The position numbers and the translations under genes are program-made. Below the pieces are notes generated by a model. The model saw nothing but the letters and a program-made list of their open reading frames with translations. It was not told the origin of the DNA and made no database searches. Positions 24,625 to 35,160 of a stretch of DNA of 64,000 bases are shown here, piece by piece (position 1 is the first letter of the stretch; each line of letters starts with the position of its first letter). The DNA is taken from NCBI GenBank assembly GCA_947561715.1, contig OX387202.1:12723001-12787000 (forward strand), written 5' to 3'. Source of the stretch: Ascidia mentula. Lineage: Eukaryota > Chordata > Ascidiacea > Phlebobranchia > Ascidiidae.

Positions 24625-26073
24625 ATGTCTTCGCAAGATTATGATTGGAAAGACAACGCGGTGTTGGCAAAAACGTTGCAGGATTATGTAAGAAAATCTA
24701 TCAAAAGAGAAGAAATTCTAGATTTTGTGAAACGAGATTTTCCTCGATATGCTTGGAGCTTGCGAACGTTATGTCGCAGACTCAAGCATTTTGACATTTC
24801 TTACACCGATCATTCAGTTGGTGTACATGAAGTAGTGACAGCCGTAAATATGGAAGTAAGTGGCCCAGGAAAGTGTTTGGGATATAGAGCCATGCACCAG
24901 AAGTTGAGGAAACAACATGGAATGAATGTGCCTAGAGATTTAGTGTATGCTGCCATGTCTGAATTAGATCCTGAAGGTCTTCAAACCAGGAATCCATGTA
25001 ACGCAAGAAGAAAAACAAAAAAAGGTTATTTTACAAGCAAATGATCTGATTGGGTGCATTCTCTGGATGGACATTGCAAGTTAATGGGATTTCAAAGAAG
25101 CACTTTTCCTTTAGCTGTGTATGGCTGTATTGACACAGCAAGTCGAAGAATTTTGTGGCTCAGAGTGTGGACTGATAATTGTGACCCTAAGTTAATAGGT
25201 CGTTTTTATTTGGATTATTTGTATGAAACAAGAACTATGTCATCATATATTAGACTTGACAAAGGTACAGAGACTGGTATAATGGCAACAATGCATGCAT
25301 ATCTAAGAAATTTTCATGGTGACATCAGTGATGCAAGTACTACTGTCATTTATGGAAAATCAACTTCCAATCAGGTGAAATTTATCATTGTAATTAGGTT
25401 AAGAGTTTATGAAATGGACATGTGATATATATATTTAATTACAGATTGAGAGATGGTGGAAAGAATTGCATGAGAGACTTGAAAAATATTTCAAAAGTCA
25501 GTTAATGTATTTGAAGGATAGGGGTCATTACAACCCTGAAATGGCTTTGGATAGGTAATGATATTCTTGGTTGTTTTTGTTTGTGACAAAAACAAAATAA
25601 TTGTGTGTGTTGTGTTAACAGAGATGTACTTGCATTTGTGTATATACCTGTCTTAAAAAAGGAAATGGAAATATTTGTGGAAAACTGGAACACACATAGA
25701 ATTCGATACCAAAAAGACACCTATCTCCCTGATGGTGTTCCTGATCACATTTATAACTTTCCAGAAAAATACGGGCTTGAAAAATGTGGTAAGGCAACAA
25801 TCAATGTTTTGGATTTCCTTATATATATATATCCAAATCCACAAGGAACTATCTGCAGGCTTGACTGTAAGTGAACAACAACTAAAAGAAGTTGCTGAGT
25901 TATCAGGAGTACTGGATGTTCCTACAGAATATTTACTTTCCCGCCAGCAGGATTTACTACAAACTTACATACCCAATCCTGAAAAGTTGCATGCGTCAGA
26001 TTGCACAGATGCATACTTATTCTTGAAGGAAAAGATTGTTTCTCATTTAAACAGAGATCCTTTGTGTTTTTAA
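24625..26073 (+). pseudogene. Integrase-fold (DDE) transposase, 4 exons, one in-frame TGA (copy L)
   Basis: Cut-and-paste enzyme of the surrounding element. Exons 24625-25374, 25445-25554, 25622-25788, 25859-26073 sum to 1242 nt (413 codons plus stop). The rve/integrase core shows D148 in HSLDGH, D212 in IRLDKGTETG and E252 in QIERWW, a D-39-E spacing; the loop YGKSTSNQ precedes the Glu. The N-terminal part (aa 1-130) is probably a DNA-binding region. The only visible lesion is TGA at 25042-25044 (codon 140), eight residues before the first catalytic Asp, where the reading frame continues uninterrupted on both sides. The same TGA is in copy R. Either the gene is dead, or the downstream part is made by readthrough or internal initiation. 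A poly(A) signal AATAAA is near 26194. Confidence 0.82.
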
Positions 26074-26958
26074 ACTTTGTACAAGGTTGCATTGAACTAT
26101 AATGAGGTATTTGCTACCAACAGTGTTTTTTTTTAATATGACCATCGGTTGCGACTGATTGCTAAATGCAAACATTATCTTTTGTATTGTCTCAATAAAA
26201 AGCGCCACTGTCACCATCAACTGACTGTGCTAATATAGTATTGTCTAACTCATATTGCCAGTATCAATCATATTCTACCACTATCAGATCATATTGTACC
26301 ACTAACAGACCAATCGGTCGAAGGAATGACATGATTGAATTCGCTGAAATGAGAGAGTGAACATTGAATAATATATTGCATAAGTTGGTCTGAAACATGC
26401 AAGTACAAAATATATTTACATGGGTAATTGGGTATAACATTGAAGTTGGGCTTCTTGGTTGATAATGGAATAGCAAGAAAGGGAACATGCTACAAACTAG
26501 GATAAATAAAGTCTTTAGACAATGAATAATGTACACAATGAGGCAGTGGTTTCATGCAAGGTCACTCACAGGCAAAAAGTAAAGTACTACATTTATAGTT
26601 TTGTTGTACCAACAAATATGCTGTCATGTGAGGTAAAAACACTATATACAAGCTAATACCAAACTAACTAATCATACTTCACAGTTAACAAATTTGTTTT
26701 AGTACCAAAAATACTAATTAGGTTACAAAAAACACTGAAACTGAAGATGGCAGGATTTACTTTACATACAGTGAGTGAGTACAAAGAAGTTCCATGATAA
26801 TTGTAAATGCTACAACAAAAAGTGAAGACAAATCGAAGAATCATTTTACATTTGACAAATTTAGGAGCCTACAAAAATCATTACACTCTTGCTGATCTAT
26901 AAAATTTGAAATTGCTACTTTTGATAAGTTTCTAGTGCAAAACAAACAAGCTCCATTT
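26074..26958. other. Intergenic between the two convergent transposon genes
   Basis: Noncoding AT-rich sequence holding the 3' ends of both genes. The open frame at 26264-26536 (-) has no motif. I looked for a further 3' exon of the kinase gene coding for the usual zinc-binding tail and did not find one. Confidence 0.45.
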
Positions 26959-28126
26959 TCATGTTTGTTCAAGTGATGCAATCTCTGGGTCAGTGTACAC
27001 TAGTGTTCCACCTTGAATGTCAGTCAAAAGAAGCTGCTGACCAGACTGTTGATAGCTGTAATGAGCCAAGCTGCAAGCTTTTTGCCAGACAATTAATTGC
27101 TTGTTGCCACATACAGTACCATCATTTGATGTGTACTTATGAAAGTTTTCAGAAATGTACTCTTCCAAAGTGACAAACTGTTCATCTTTTTCACAAATCT
27201 TACCCAAGAAAATTTTTGTGTATGATGGCACGTATCCAAAAATACAAGTCGGCAAGCCTTTTACTGTTTGAGCAAGTTGTGCTGCAAAATTCGCTGCTAG
27301 CATATGGGACTGCACAATCTTACGAGTGTGTTCTTCAGGAGTTTGATTTGTTTCCTTTATTGCTTCTATAGTGGCAGGCAGATACTTTTTTAAAACCCAA
27401 GTCCCGGGCAAAATGTCACTTGGAGAATGAACTTTAAAAGTTTTTCTGAAGCCACCTTCACTAAAACTATTTTTTTCAACTTGAATATCAACTTCCTTTT
27501 CGGTACTCCACATGAAATTGGAAATATGGAATTCTGAAAGTTTAATTCTAGTGGTGGTTGCTTCCATTGCACAACCTAATTTGATCATATCTAATACTGA
27601 GAGGCTTTTTGGAATGATAGATTCATTTTTCACACATGGTTTAGGGTTATTTGTAGCCCCACTTACTATTTTCCTTCTTTTCATGCTTGGTAACTCTACA
27701 CTGTCATTTGATGACAAGTTTAAAACTTCATCATCATCATTGCAGGACAACTTTGTTTGCTTGCAAATTGCTCTTATGTGTAGAACTCGAAAATTAGGAA
27801 GTTGATTCAACAATATACATGAAGGGCCTTGCTCTCCAGCTAAAATGTCACAAGTCAAACCTTGATCTTCAAAGGAAAAATGTCTGTTACAAGCCTCTTT
27901 AATGTTTTCAATGGTGATTTCGTCGAACAAGTAAGGAACAAATTCCCGAGCTCCAATCTTGGAATATTTTTGGGCTTTTCCCGAAACTTCAGGGCTACAT
28001 CTTTGTACTGTTAAACATTTTCTGTTCCACAATCTGTGCGTAATTACCCTTTGGTGCCTTATTTTCGGGATCCTTCGACCGCCTCTGCTTCATCTCTTCT
28101 TTAAACTTATGCCATGCATTGGCCAT
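26959..28126 (-). CDS. Alpha-kinase-like protein encoded by transposon, copy L (375 aa)
   Basis: Atypical (MHCK/EF2K-type) protein kinase-like domain. The long exon is 26959-28007; a first exon at 28048-28126 starts with ATG (MANAWHKFKEEMKQRRSKD) and joins in frame across a predicted 40-bp GT-AG intron. Family features by residue: FSEGGFRKTFK (about 207-218, nucleotide-binding loop), TWVLKKYL (229-236, the lysine strand), EEYISENFHKYTSNDG (308-323), AHYSYQQSGQQLLLTDIQGG (341-360, with the catalytic D-x-Q-G) and TDPEI (365-369). The protein stops right after, so the C-terminal zinc-binding Cys/His tail of canonical alpha-kinases is missing. A basic KRRK at about 136-139 could be a nuclear signal. 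Activity is uncertain. The gene faces the transposase gene and its promoter would lie in the right long inverted repeat. Confidence 0.8.
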
Positions 28127-28259
28127 TTTTAGACAATTAAGCAGAAGAAAAATACATACGATGATGTAGAAAAATCAAGAAATAACCTTCGCGCGTAACA
28201 CGCACTTCACCATATCGTGTTTCCAAATTATTTTAGATTTAGGTTAAGGTTAAGGCACA

Positions 28260-29022
28260 GTCAGCACAAAAACATTATAAATAAATGTTGAATTGTATAT
28301 TTTAACTTTAATAGCTATCACTGCTCGTTCAAATAAATATCGCATTCAATAAACTTCCAACTTGTTCGACTTTAAGGGAAAAATGGCAAGTGAGGGTTTT
28401 GAATTGGGAAACACTTGGCACTGGCACGTCTCGGCCACGTCGAGACAGCGAAAAAAAAAATTCAAATCACATTGCGTTTTCAAATTACTTTTCATTTGCA
28501 AATCATTTTCATTTAAAAATTACTTTTCATTTGCAAATCATTTTCATTTAAAAATTACTTTTCATTTGCAAATCATTTTCATTTTCAAATTACTTTTCAT
28601 TTGCAAATCATTTTCATTTTCAAATTACTTTTCATTTGCAAATCATTTTCATTTTCAAATTACTTTTCATTTGCAAATCATTTTCATTTTCAAATTACTT
28701 TTCATTTGCAAATCATTTTCATTTAAAAATTACTTTTCATTTGCACATCATTTTCATTTTCAAATTACTTTTCATTTGCAAATCATTTTCATTTTCAAAT
28801 TACTTTTCATTTGCAATTTGATTTTCATTTGCAAATTACTTTTCGTTGGCAAATTACTTTTCATTTGCAATTTGATTTTTGTTTGCAAATTACTTTTCGT
28901 TAGCGAATTACTTTTCATTTGCAATTGGATATTTACAATTTATTTTTCATTTGCAAATCATTTTTCATTTTGTATTTATGTCCATTGTTGTTTTTTGGGG
29001 GTGGCACTCATAGGCCACCATA
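28260..29022. repeat. Long terminal inverted repeat of transposon L, right, with expanded 35-bp units
   Basis: Inverted relative of 23931-24445. About ten head-to-tail 35-bp units (containing TTACTTTTCATTTGCAAATC) lie between 28487 and 28810, against about four in copy R. After the array come ATTTGCAATTTG-type variants, then the terminus ending GGCCACCATA at 29022. Confidence 0.85.
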
Positions 29023-29644
29023 CATGAGCCTCCATAGCCGATATTTTCATAGAGTTAAGAATTATGTAATGGATTTTGATATATGTAATTAGCCTCTTGT
29101 ACCATATTAGTTTTGTGTATTTATAAACGGATCTGTATGTTAAAACCTGAAATTAAAACCTGTTTATCAAATTTTCAAAAACTGATTTTCTGGCACAAAA
29201 ACCAACTTACATTGTAGTAAACCAAAAGTTTGTCTGCGATGCGGCGAGTCTTCATCAGGGCTGTGGCGCTGTGATTCAAAAATGGATTACACAAAACACC
29301 GAAAACACAAGGATAATGAGCGCACACACTTGCACGGACACAAGTTAGGGAAAATTGCACAAAGGCGAAACATTTGCAACAAGTTGTTGTAAAATACAGG
29401 AAAATAAACACATTCTTATTATGCCTGTTTTTTTGCTCTCCTATTTATAGAATTAATTTTTTTTTAGTACGCAATATTCATGATACAATTGCATATTGAA
29501 AAAGGCTTAGGTACGTTGTGCTCGTTGCATTGAACGAAAAGCAATTACCCTATTGTTGTCATGAGCAGTTTTGCACAATTGTTAGTCGTATATTAATACT
29601 AGACTGTCAGATTGTGGAACGGTACAACAGGACGAATTGGAAAG

Positions 29645-31552
29645 ATGAAAATAATTATCAGCACAATATTATTGCTGATTGCGTTGACAGAAAAAATTAA
29701 GTACGTTTTCGCTAATACATTTTCGACTCACCGATTTGTAATGTTTAGTACATAAGGCTGCAAATGTCTAAAATGTAGTATTGCCTTCTTTGTGCAAAAC
29801 GCTTTTGTGTTCCACTGAGCAAAAATATTAAACAGGTTCTTCCACGGTTTGTGAAATTCCTACAAGATATGCGTCCATGTGCTAAAACTGTTACGACTTG
29901 TGCAACCGTTCGATGGACTTTTAACAGCACCACAAGCAACAACGTTCGCGCTTCTATCCAGGATGGGGAAATGGCACCGGGGGATTATTGCAATGTAAGT
30001 TTTTAGTGCAGGTTCTCTTAACTTGTTAACTTTACAGATAAAAAGTTGTACTAAGCTGCATACAGTGCATACTATTTCGACCTGCGAGGCAATAACATGA
30101 ATATCCTCTCAAGAGTTCGCAAACGTTTTACCTGTAGGTTTACGGCGCACCTGACGGAAACTTGCTCGGTCGACTCGAAGGTGACGGTTCAAATGTTGGT
30201 GCACTACTTTCTGATACCGGCATTGTGACGTTTCAATGCAACAATAGTCTCACAGCTGGGTTTTTCAGACTTATAGCATACCCATGTAAGTATGACAAAT
30301 GATTTAGATTACGGTTTGTCAACTTGTTCGTACATTTTTGGGGAAAATCTTCTGGACTTCTTTGCTATAGACAAGTATGGAACTTATGTGTTCGCAGACG
30401 ACCCAGAGGCCTGCGTCACACACGATCCTGTTGCATTCCAGAGTAATATTACCTCTCCTAACTACCCGCTAAATTACGAAAACCACTTATTATGCATTCG
30501 CAAAATATCAACGGGACGGCGACAAACCTTCCAATTTAATGTTATTGACATGGTATTGGAAGATGGTTATGATAACCTATACGTAAGTTCTGCTGATAGG
30601 AAAACCAGCGCAGCTGATACATATCTTGTTGTGTACATGTTTGTTACAGTTTATTTCTGACGAATCAGGTTCCAACTCGATAAAATTGACTGGGGAAGGC
30701 GCCTCTGTTTTTGAGATGACCTGTACTAATATTTCTGTGATGTCTACAACCGACCAGTATACTACAGACACCGGGTTTCGGCTTACTGTTAATACCGGTA
30801 ACGTTTTGGGAGAACAATTGTGGTCTCCATATATGATACAAGCCGTTTTCTTTGGTTTAACATGGCTTTGAGCAGAAATATTTTTACAAATATTCAAGAT
30901 GTTTGACTGTGGCGAAAAAACATATGCATGTACGTATATTGCCAGATACTGAAACAACAGCTGAATGTGCAGAGGAAATGACAATCAAGTAGGCACATAT
31001 TGTTCTATTATTGTTACATATACAGTACGATTGTTTCAGAGAGCCTAATAGTTATCAAACAGTGGGTGTTAATGACTAATAATAAACCAATTCAAGCAAA
31101 CATTTTACACCAGTGCAATCAGACACGTGGAACTTGATGTTTTTAAAAAGGTTAGACTACATGTCGTTGCTGCTTTGCAGTCACCGTTAATACAGTGGTA
31201 ACTTACTGCGGATCATTCTGTATCAAACAATTACAACTAAAGATTATTATTGTCCAATAAGTGCCCTGCTTGCTCCTTATACTTCAAGGTCTAAACTAGA
31301 TCTAGATCGTTCTACAAATGAGTTTTACCCCTAGTGGGTGAAGTACTTCAATAATCTTCAAGCCCGTCATGGATATGCTTCGGTATATGCAATCAATTGT
31401 TATAGCCATGCCAAAAAAGGCTTGGTATGTGTGTAAAATAAAACTTGAGCTTGCGTTTAGAATTGCAAACGCTCAAGACCTTGACTTACGAAAGTGGAGA
31501 TTCTCTCTACATTTCGCCTCAACACAAAAGCAACCTCGATGACATTCTATCA
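29645..31552 (+). pseudogene. Broken 5' copy of the CUB/ZP membrane-protein gene
   Basis: Paralog of the intact gene at 45362-50325, matching its upstream flank and exons 1-7. Counterparts: exon 1 from ATG 29645, exon 2 29836-29994, exon 3 30138-30285, exon 4 30398-30582, exon 5 30650-30797, exon 6 30946-30988, exon 7 31461 to about 31552. Exons 3-6 keep the exact lengths of the intact copy and still spell a CUB domain (SSPNYP-like NYPLNYENHLLC). Three lesions: the exon 1 donor is lost (GTAAGT context became ATTAAGTA), exon 2 is 11 nt shorter with an early in-frame TAA, and exon 7 has an 8-nt deletion. Homology ends inside exon 7; no ZP exons follow. Could be transcribed but cannot make the full protein. 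Confidence 0.85.
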
Positions 31553-32774
31553 CGGTCAACAACGCCTTCTTTGCATCGACAAGTAATTCCTTCACAAGCT
31601 CTACTTTACTAATTTGTTGCTGTGTTCTTTAGTTTTTTTACACTAATGTTTGTTGAGAATGTTTTTTCGTAAACCTTTTTCACTGTAGCGAATTTGACGG
31701 CACACAAGGCGCTCGCGTCAAAAAAATGCATTGTTTACATAGGAGAATCCACAACTTACGTTACCTCAAAGGTCAGGACAAGGTTTTACATCATACAAAA
31801 ATATGTCACTGTGACGTCACAAACCAAAGGCTTATTTGTCCCTGATTATCGGAAGACCATAGGGTATAGCAGCAACGACACTACCCTGCACTTTGATAAG
31901 ACGGGAATGGTGCGTTTCTTTGCTCAGTGACATTACATGACGTCATTTTGGGTGTGATGTCATAACTTTAAGCTCACCTTTGTGTTGACTTTAATTTGAT
32001 GATTCCAACATTTCTAGTTACAACTATATTGCGAAAAATACAGAATTGGTTGATTGTGGCGAATTAATCAAATCACTTATGACGCGAACTCGTAGGCAAT
32101 GCTACTGCCAGGCAAAAAGTGGGATAATGACAGAATAACAGTGTTGCATAATCAGCTAACTTGGTCGGTTTTTCTCGGCGGTCTTTGCCAGCCTCAAAAT
32201 TCAATTCTTTTGTCTTTTGCTGTGAGTGGACAAAACGGCAATGCTTAATTAACAGTTTGTCTCTGTCGTGTTTTCAGAATTTCATGCATCACGTTAGCGA
32301 TCATAAATGCTTTAACAACAAGAACACCCTGCCCCAGTTACTGTTTTATCATTACGCAATAAAAAATAATTGGTCGAAACAGCGACCATCTGTCTGCAAC
32401 TGAAATTAACATCAAAATCCGTTTCTTGCACTTGTTTACTTGTTGTCCCCTGTTTAATGCAATACTATACTAATCCAGTTTTACAGTGTTTTCCATTCCT
32501 ACGCATAAGGCTTGCTGCCAGCACTCGCACGGCTAAAGCGCCTTATATGACGTCACGCAACAATAATTTCGCTTTCTCACGATTTCGTTTGCAGCGGTAA
32601 AAATACGACTTTAATCAGCTTTATCTCAGAAACCAGTCGCCGTGTCAAGCTACTTTTTTTGCCAAAAATGTTTTAAAGTTATGACCATCTCTTAGTTTAA
32701 TTATTATTATGTTTTATTTTTCCGTGACACATGCACTTTAATACAGCACCAACGAGCACACGACATTGTCGAAT
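31553..32774. other. Spacer sequence between the broken CUB copy and the GCAT fragment
   Basis: No recognised gene. An open stretch at 31694-31930 (+) begins after a splice-like CTGTAG and could be an orphan exon, but its product has no motif known to me. Nothing else was recognised. Confidence 0.4.
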
Positions 32775-33575
32775 TCATGGCACGACTCCATGTTTTCTTC
32801 CAGATTTGATGAATGTGCCAACAGCTTTGTCGATATCTTCCAATGTATGCAGCGCAGAGATTTGAACACGGACTCTCGACTCTCCTAGTGGAACTATCGG
32901 GTAACAGATGGCTCTTGTATAAATACCTAAACACACTGAAAACGTTTATAAATCTGACGATAAGGAAAATTACGCGCCGTTCGCATAAGTGACGCCTTTT
33001 GCAATAACAATACGCCAATATTTACTAAAAAAAGTTAAAACAAAATCACCACTAAAAATTCAAAAATTGAAGTCAAACCCTCGTTGTGTAGGTCGTTTAT
33101 CACTTTCATAATTATTTTTTCATCAATCATCACTGGGCATATTGGATGACTACTACCGCGGATTGTAAATCCTGCTTCACTCATTTGGTGTCTAAACCTT
33201 TAAAACGATGCAAATATGAATAATTTTGCTTGCTTCAGGCCTGCCAACATTGAAATCCAACCTTTCGGCCTTTTCCAAAACATCTTTTGCAAGTTCCTGG
33301 TTTTCCATGAGTATGTCGATACTTTTGCTAGCACAAGCTGCGATTATCGGCGGCAGAGTGTTTGTGAAGAAATAGGATCGGGATTTTTTTCTCAAATACT
33401 CTATTATGGGCTGTGGTCCCGTTGTGTATCCGCCTAAGAGTAAATTTTACCTTGTGGCATATTGTGTTATGTCAACAGAACTCGGTTCCTACCCGCTCCG
33501 GAGCCGATAGCCTTTCCCAGAGTCGAATTGATTAAAGTTATTTTGTCATTAACGCCAAACAGTTCATGCGTCCCT
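32775..33575 (-). pseudogene. GCAT-like fragment D: exons 5-8 only, 5' half missing
   Basis: Reverse-strand exons 33493-33575, 33262-33433, 33079-33197 and 32775-32926 correspond one to one in length (83, 172, 119, 152 nt) to exons 5-8 of paralog A and are very similar, with intact splice sites and the final TGA. They encode the lysine-bearing NSTLGK segment through the C-terminus. Homology continues into intron 4 up to about 33680 and then stops at a rearrangement junction; exons 1-4 are absent. Without the first 250 codons it cannot be a working enzyme. Confidence 0.88.
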
Positions 33576-33680
33576 CTGCAAAAAAAATGATGACCAAATT
33601 AAGTAAGTTTTTGCAACACTATGGAAAGAATGTTTTTAGCAAATTATACCAACAACATTTTGTTTCTACGATATTCTAAA

Positions 33681-33704
33681 AGAAAAAATTAAGTACGTTT
33701 TCGC
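33681..33704 (+). other. 24-bp templated insert at the inner junction of the inverted duplication
   Basis: 33681-33704 is identical, in the same orientation, to 29689-29712 (AGAAAAAATTAAGTACGTTT and four more bases). It joins GCAT intron 4 on its left to the inverted arm on its right, whose first bases GCACAAAG complement 29788-29795. The last two bases (GC) are shared with the arm, a 2-bp microhomology. Confidence 0.85.
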
Positions 33705-35160
33705 ACAAAGAAGGCAATACTACATTTTAGACATTTGCAGCCTTATGTACTAAACATTACAAATCGGTGAGTCGAAAATGTATTAGCGAAAACGTACTTA
33801 ATTTTTTCTGTCAACGCAATCAGCAATAATATTGTGCTGATAATTATTTTCATCTTTCCAATTCGTCCTGTTGTACCGTTCCACAATCTGACAGTCTAGT
33901 ATTAATATACGACTAACAATTGTGCAAAACTGCTCATGACAACAATAGGGTAATTGCTTTTCGTTCAATGCAACGAGCACAACGTACCTAAGCCTTTTTC
34001 AATATGCAATTGTATCATGAATATTGCGTACTAAAAAAAAATTAATTCTATAAATAGGAGAGCAAAAAACAGGCATAATAAGAATGTGTTTATTTTCCTG
34101 TATTTTACAACAACTTGTTGCAAATGTTTCGCCTTTGTGCAATTTTCCCTAACTTGTGTCCGTGCAAGTGTGTGCGCTCATTATCCTTGTGTTTTCGGTG
34201 TTTTGTGTAATCCATTTTTGAATCACAGCGCCACAGCCCTGATGAAGACTCGCCGCATCGCAGACAAACTTTTGGTTTACTACAATGTAAGTTGGTTTTT
34301 GTGCCAGAAAATCAGTTTTTGAAAATTTGATAAACAGGTTTTAATTTCAGGTTTTAACATACAGATCCGTTTATAAATACACAAAACTAATATGGTACAA
34401 GAGGCTAATTACATATATCAAAATCCATTACATAATTCTTAACTCTATGAAAATATCGGCTATGGAGGCTCATGTATGGTGGCCTATGAGTGCCACCCCC
34501 AAAAAACAACAATGGACATAAATACAAAATGAAAAATGATTTGCAAATGAAAAATAAATTGTAAATATCCAATTGCAAATGAAAAGTAATTCGCTAACGA
34601 AAAGTAATTTGCAAACAAAAATCAAATTGCAAATGAAAAGTAATTTGCCAACGAAAAGTAATTTGCAAATGAAAATCAAATTGCAAATGAAAAGTAATTT
34701 GAAAATGAAAATGATTTGCAAATGAAAAGTAATTTTTAAATGAAAATGATTTGCAAATGAAAAGTAATTTTTAAATGAAAATGATTTGCAAATGAAAAGT
34801 AATTTGAAAACGCAATGTGATTTGAATTTTTTTTTTCGCTGTCTCGACGTGGCCGAGACGTGCCAGTGCCAAGTGTTTCCCAATTCAAAACCCTCACTTG
34901 CCATTTTTCCCTTAAAGTCGAACAAGTTGGAAGTTTATTGAATGCGATATTTATTTGAACGAGCAGTGATAGCTATTAAAGTTAAAATATACAATTCAAC
35001 ATTTATTTATAATGTTTTTGTGCTGACTGTGCCTTAACCTTAACCTAAATCTAAAATAATTTGGAAACACGATATGGTGAAGTGCGTGTTACGCGCGAAG
35101 GTTATTTCTTGATTTTTCTACATCATCGTATGTATTTTTCTTCTGCTTAATTGTCTAAAA

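Larger units (their letters stand above)
23931..29022 (+). mobile_element. Integrase-type DNA transposon carrying an alpha-kinase gene, copy L
   Basis: 5092 bp, bounded by perfect 23-bp terminal inverted repeats that begin TATGGTGGCCTATGAGTGCC, within much longer inverted repeats. Cargo: transposase gene (+, 24625-26073) and a convergent alpha-kinase-like gene (-, 26959-28126). The right flank is CATGAG; the left flank is GTGGTTATC, so no target duplication is present here, in contrast to copy R. The integrase fold, 6-bp target duplication of copy R and long TIRs recall the eukaryotic IS3EU-like and other rve-integrase transposons; assignment to a named superfamily is an inference needing comparison with a repeat library. 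Confidence 0.85.
23931..29795 (+). repeat. Left arm of a 5.7-kb inverted duplication
   Basis: Every stretch here reappears in reverse complement at 33703-39356. Coordinates pair to a constant sum of 63287 outside the subterminal repeats and 63497-63498 inside, the 210-base difference being fewer 35-bp repeat units in the right arm. Open frames are identical or nearly so: one residue differs across the 171-codon frame at 23974-24489 versus 38798-39313, and the kinase frames are identical. The arm holds one transposon plus 773 bases of flank containing the first exon of a CUB/ZP gene. The 3.9-kb spacer between arms holds the rest of that broken gene and a GCAT fragment. Confidence 0.93.

Noticed and set aside
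26264-26536. Possible third transposon gene between transposase and kinase
   Set aside because: No motif; lies across both 3' UTRs; its presence in both copies is explained by the duplication.
23931-29022. Polinton/Maverick element, because of long TIRs, integrase and 6-bp target duplication
   Set aside because: It is only 5 kb and lacks DNA polymerase B, the packaging ATPase, protease and capsid genes that define Polintons; the termini also differ.
28362-29027. Long open frame of 221 codons over the right transposon end
   Set aside because: It is low-complexity translation of the 35-bp subterminal repeats (repeating HFHFQITFHLQ-type words) and changes length with the repeat number. The matching frames at 23974-24489, 34470-34925 and 38798-39313 are rejected for the same reason.
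29175-29411. 78-codon minus-strand frame, repeated at 34086-34322
   Set aside because: It occurs twice only because of the inverted duplication; it covers the upstream flank of the CUB/ZP exon 1 and shows no domain.
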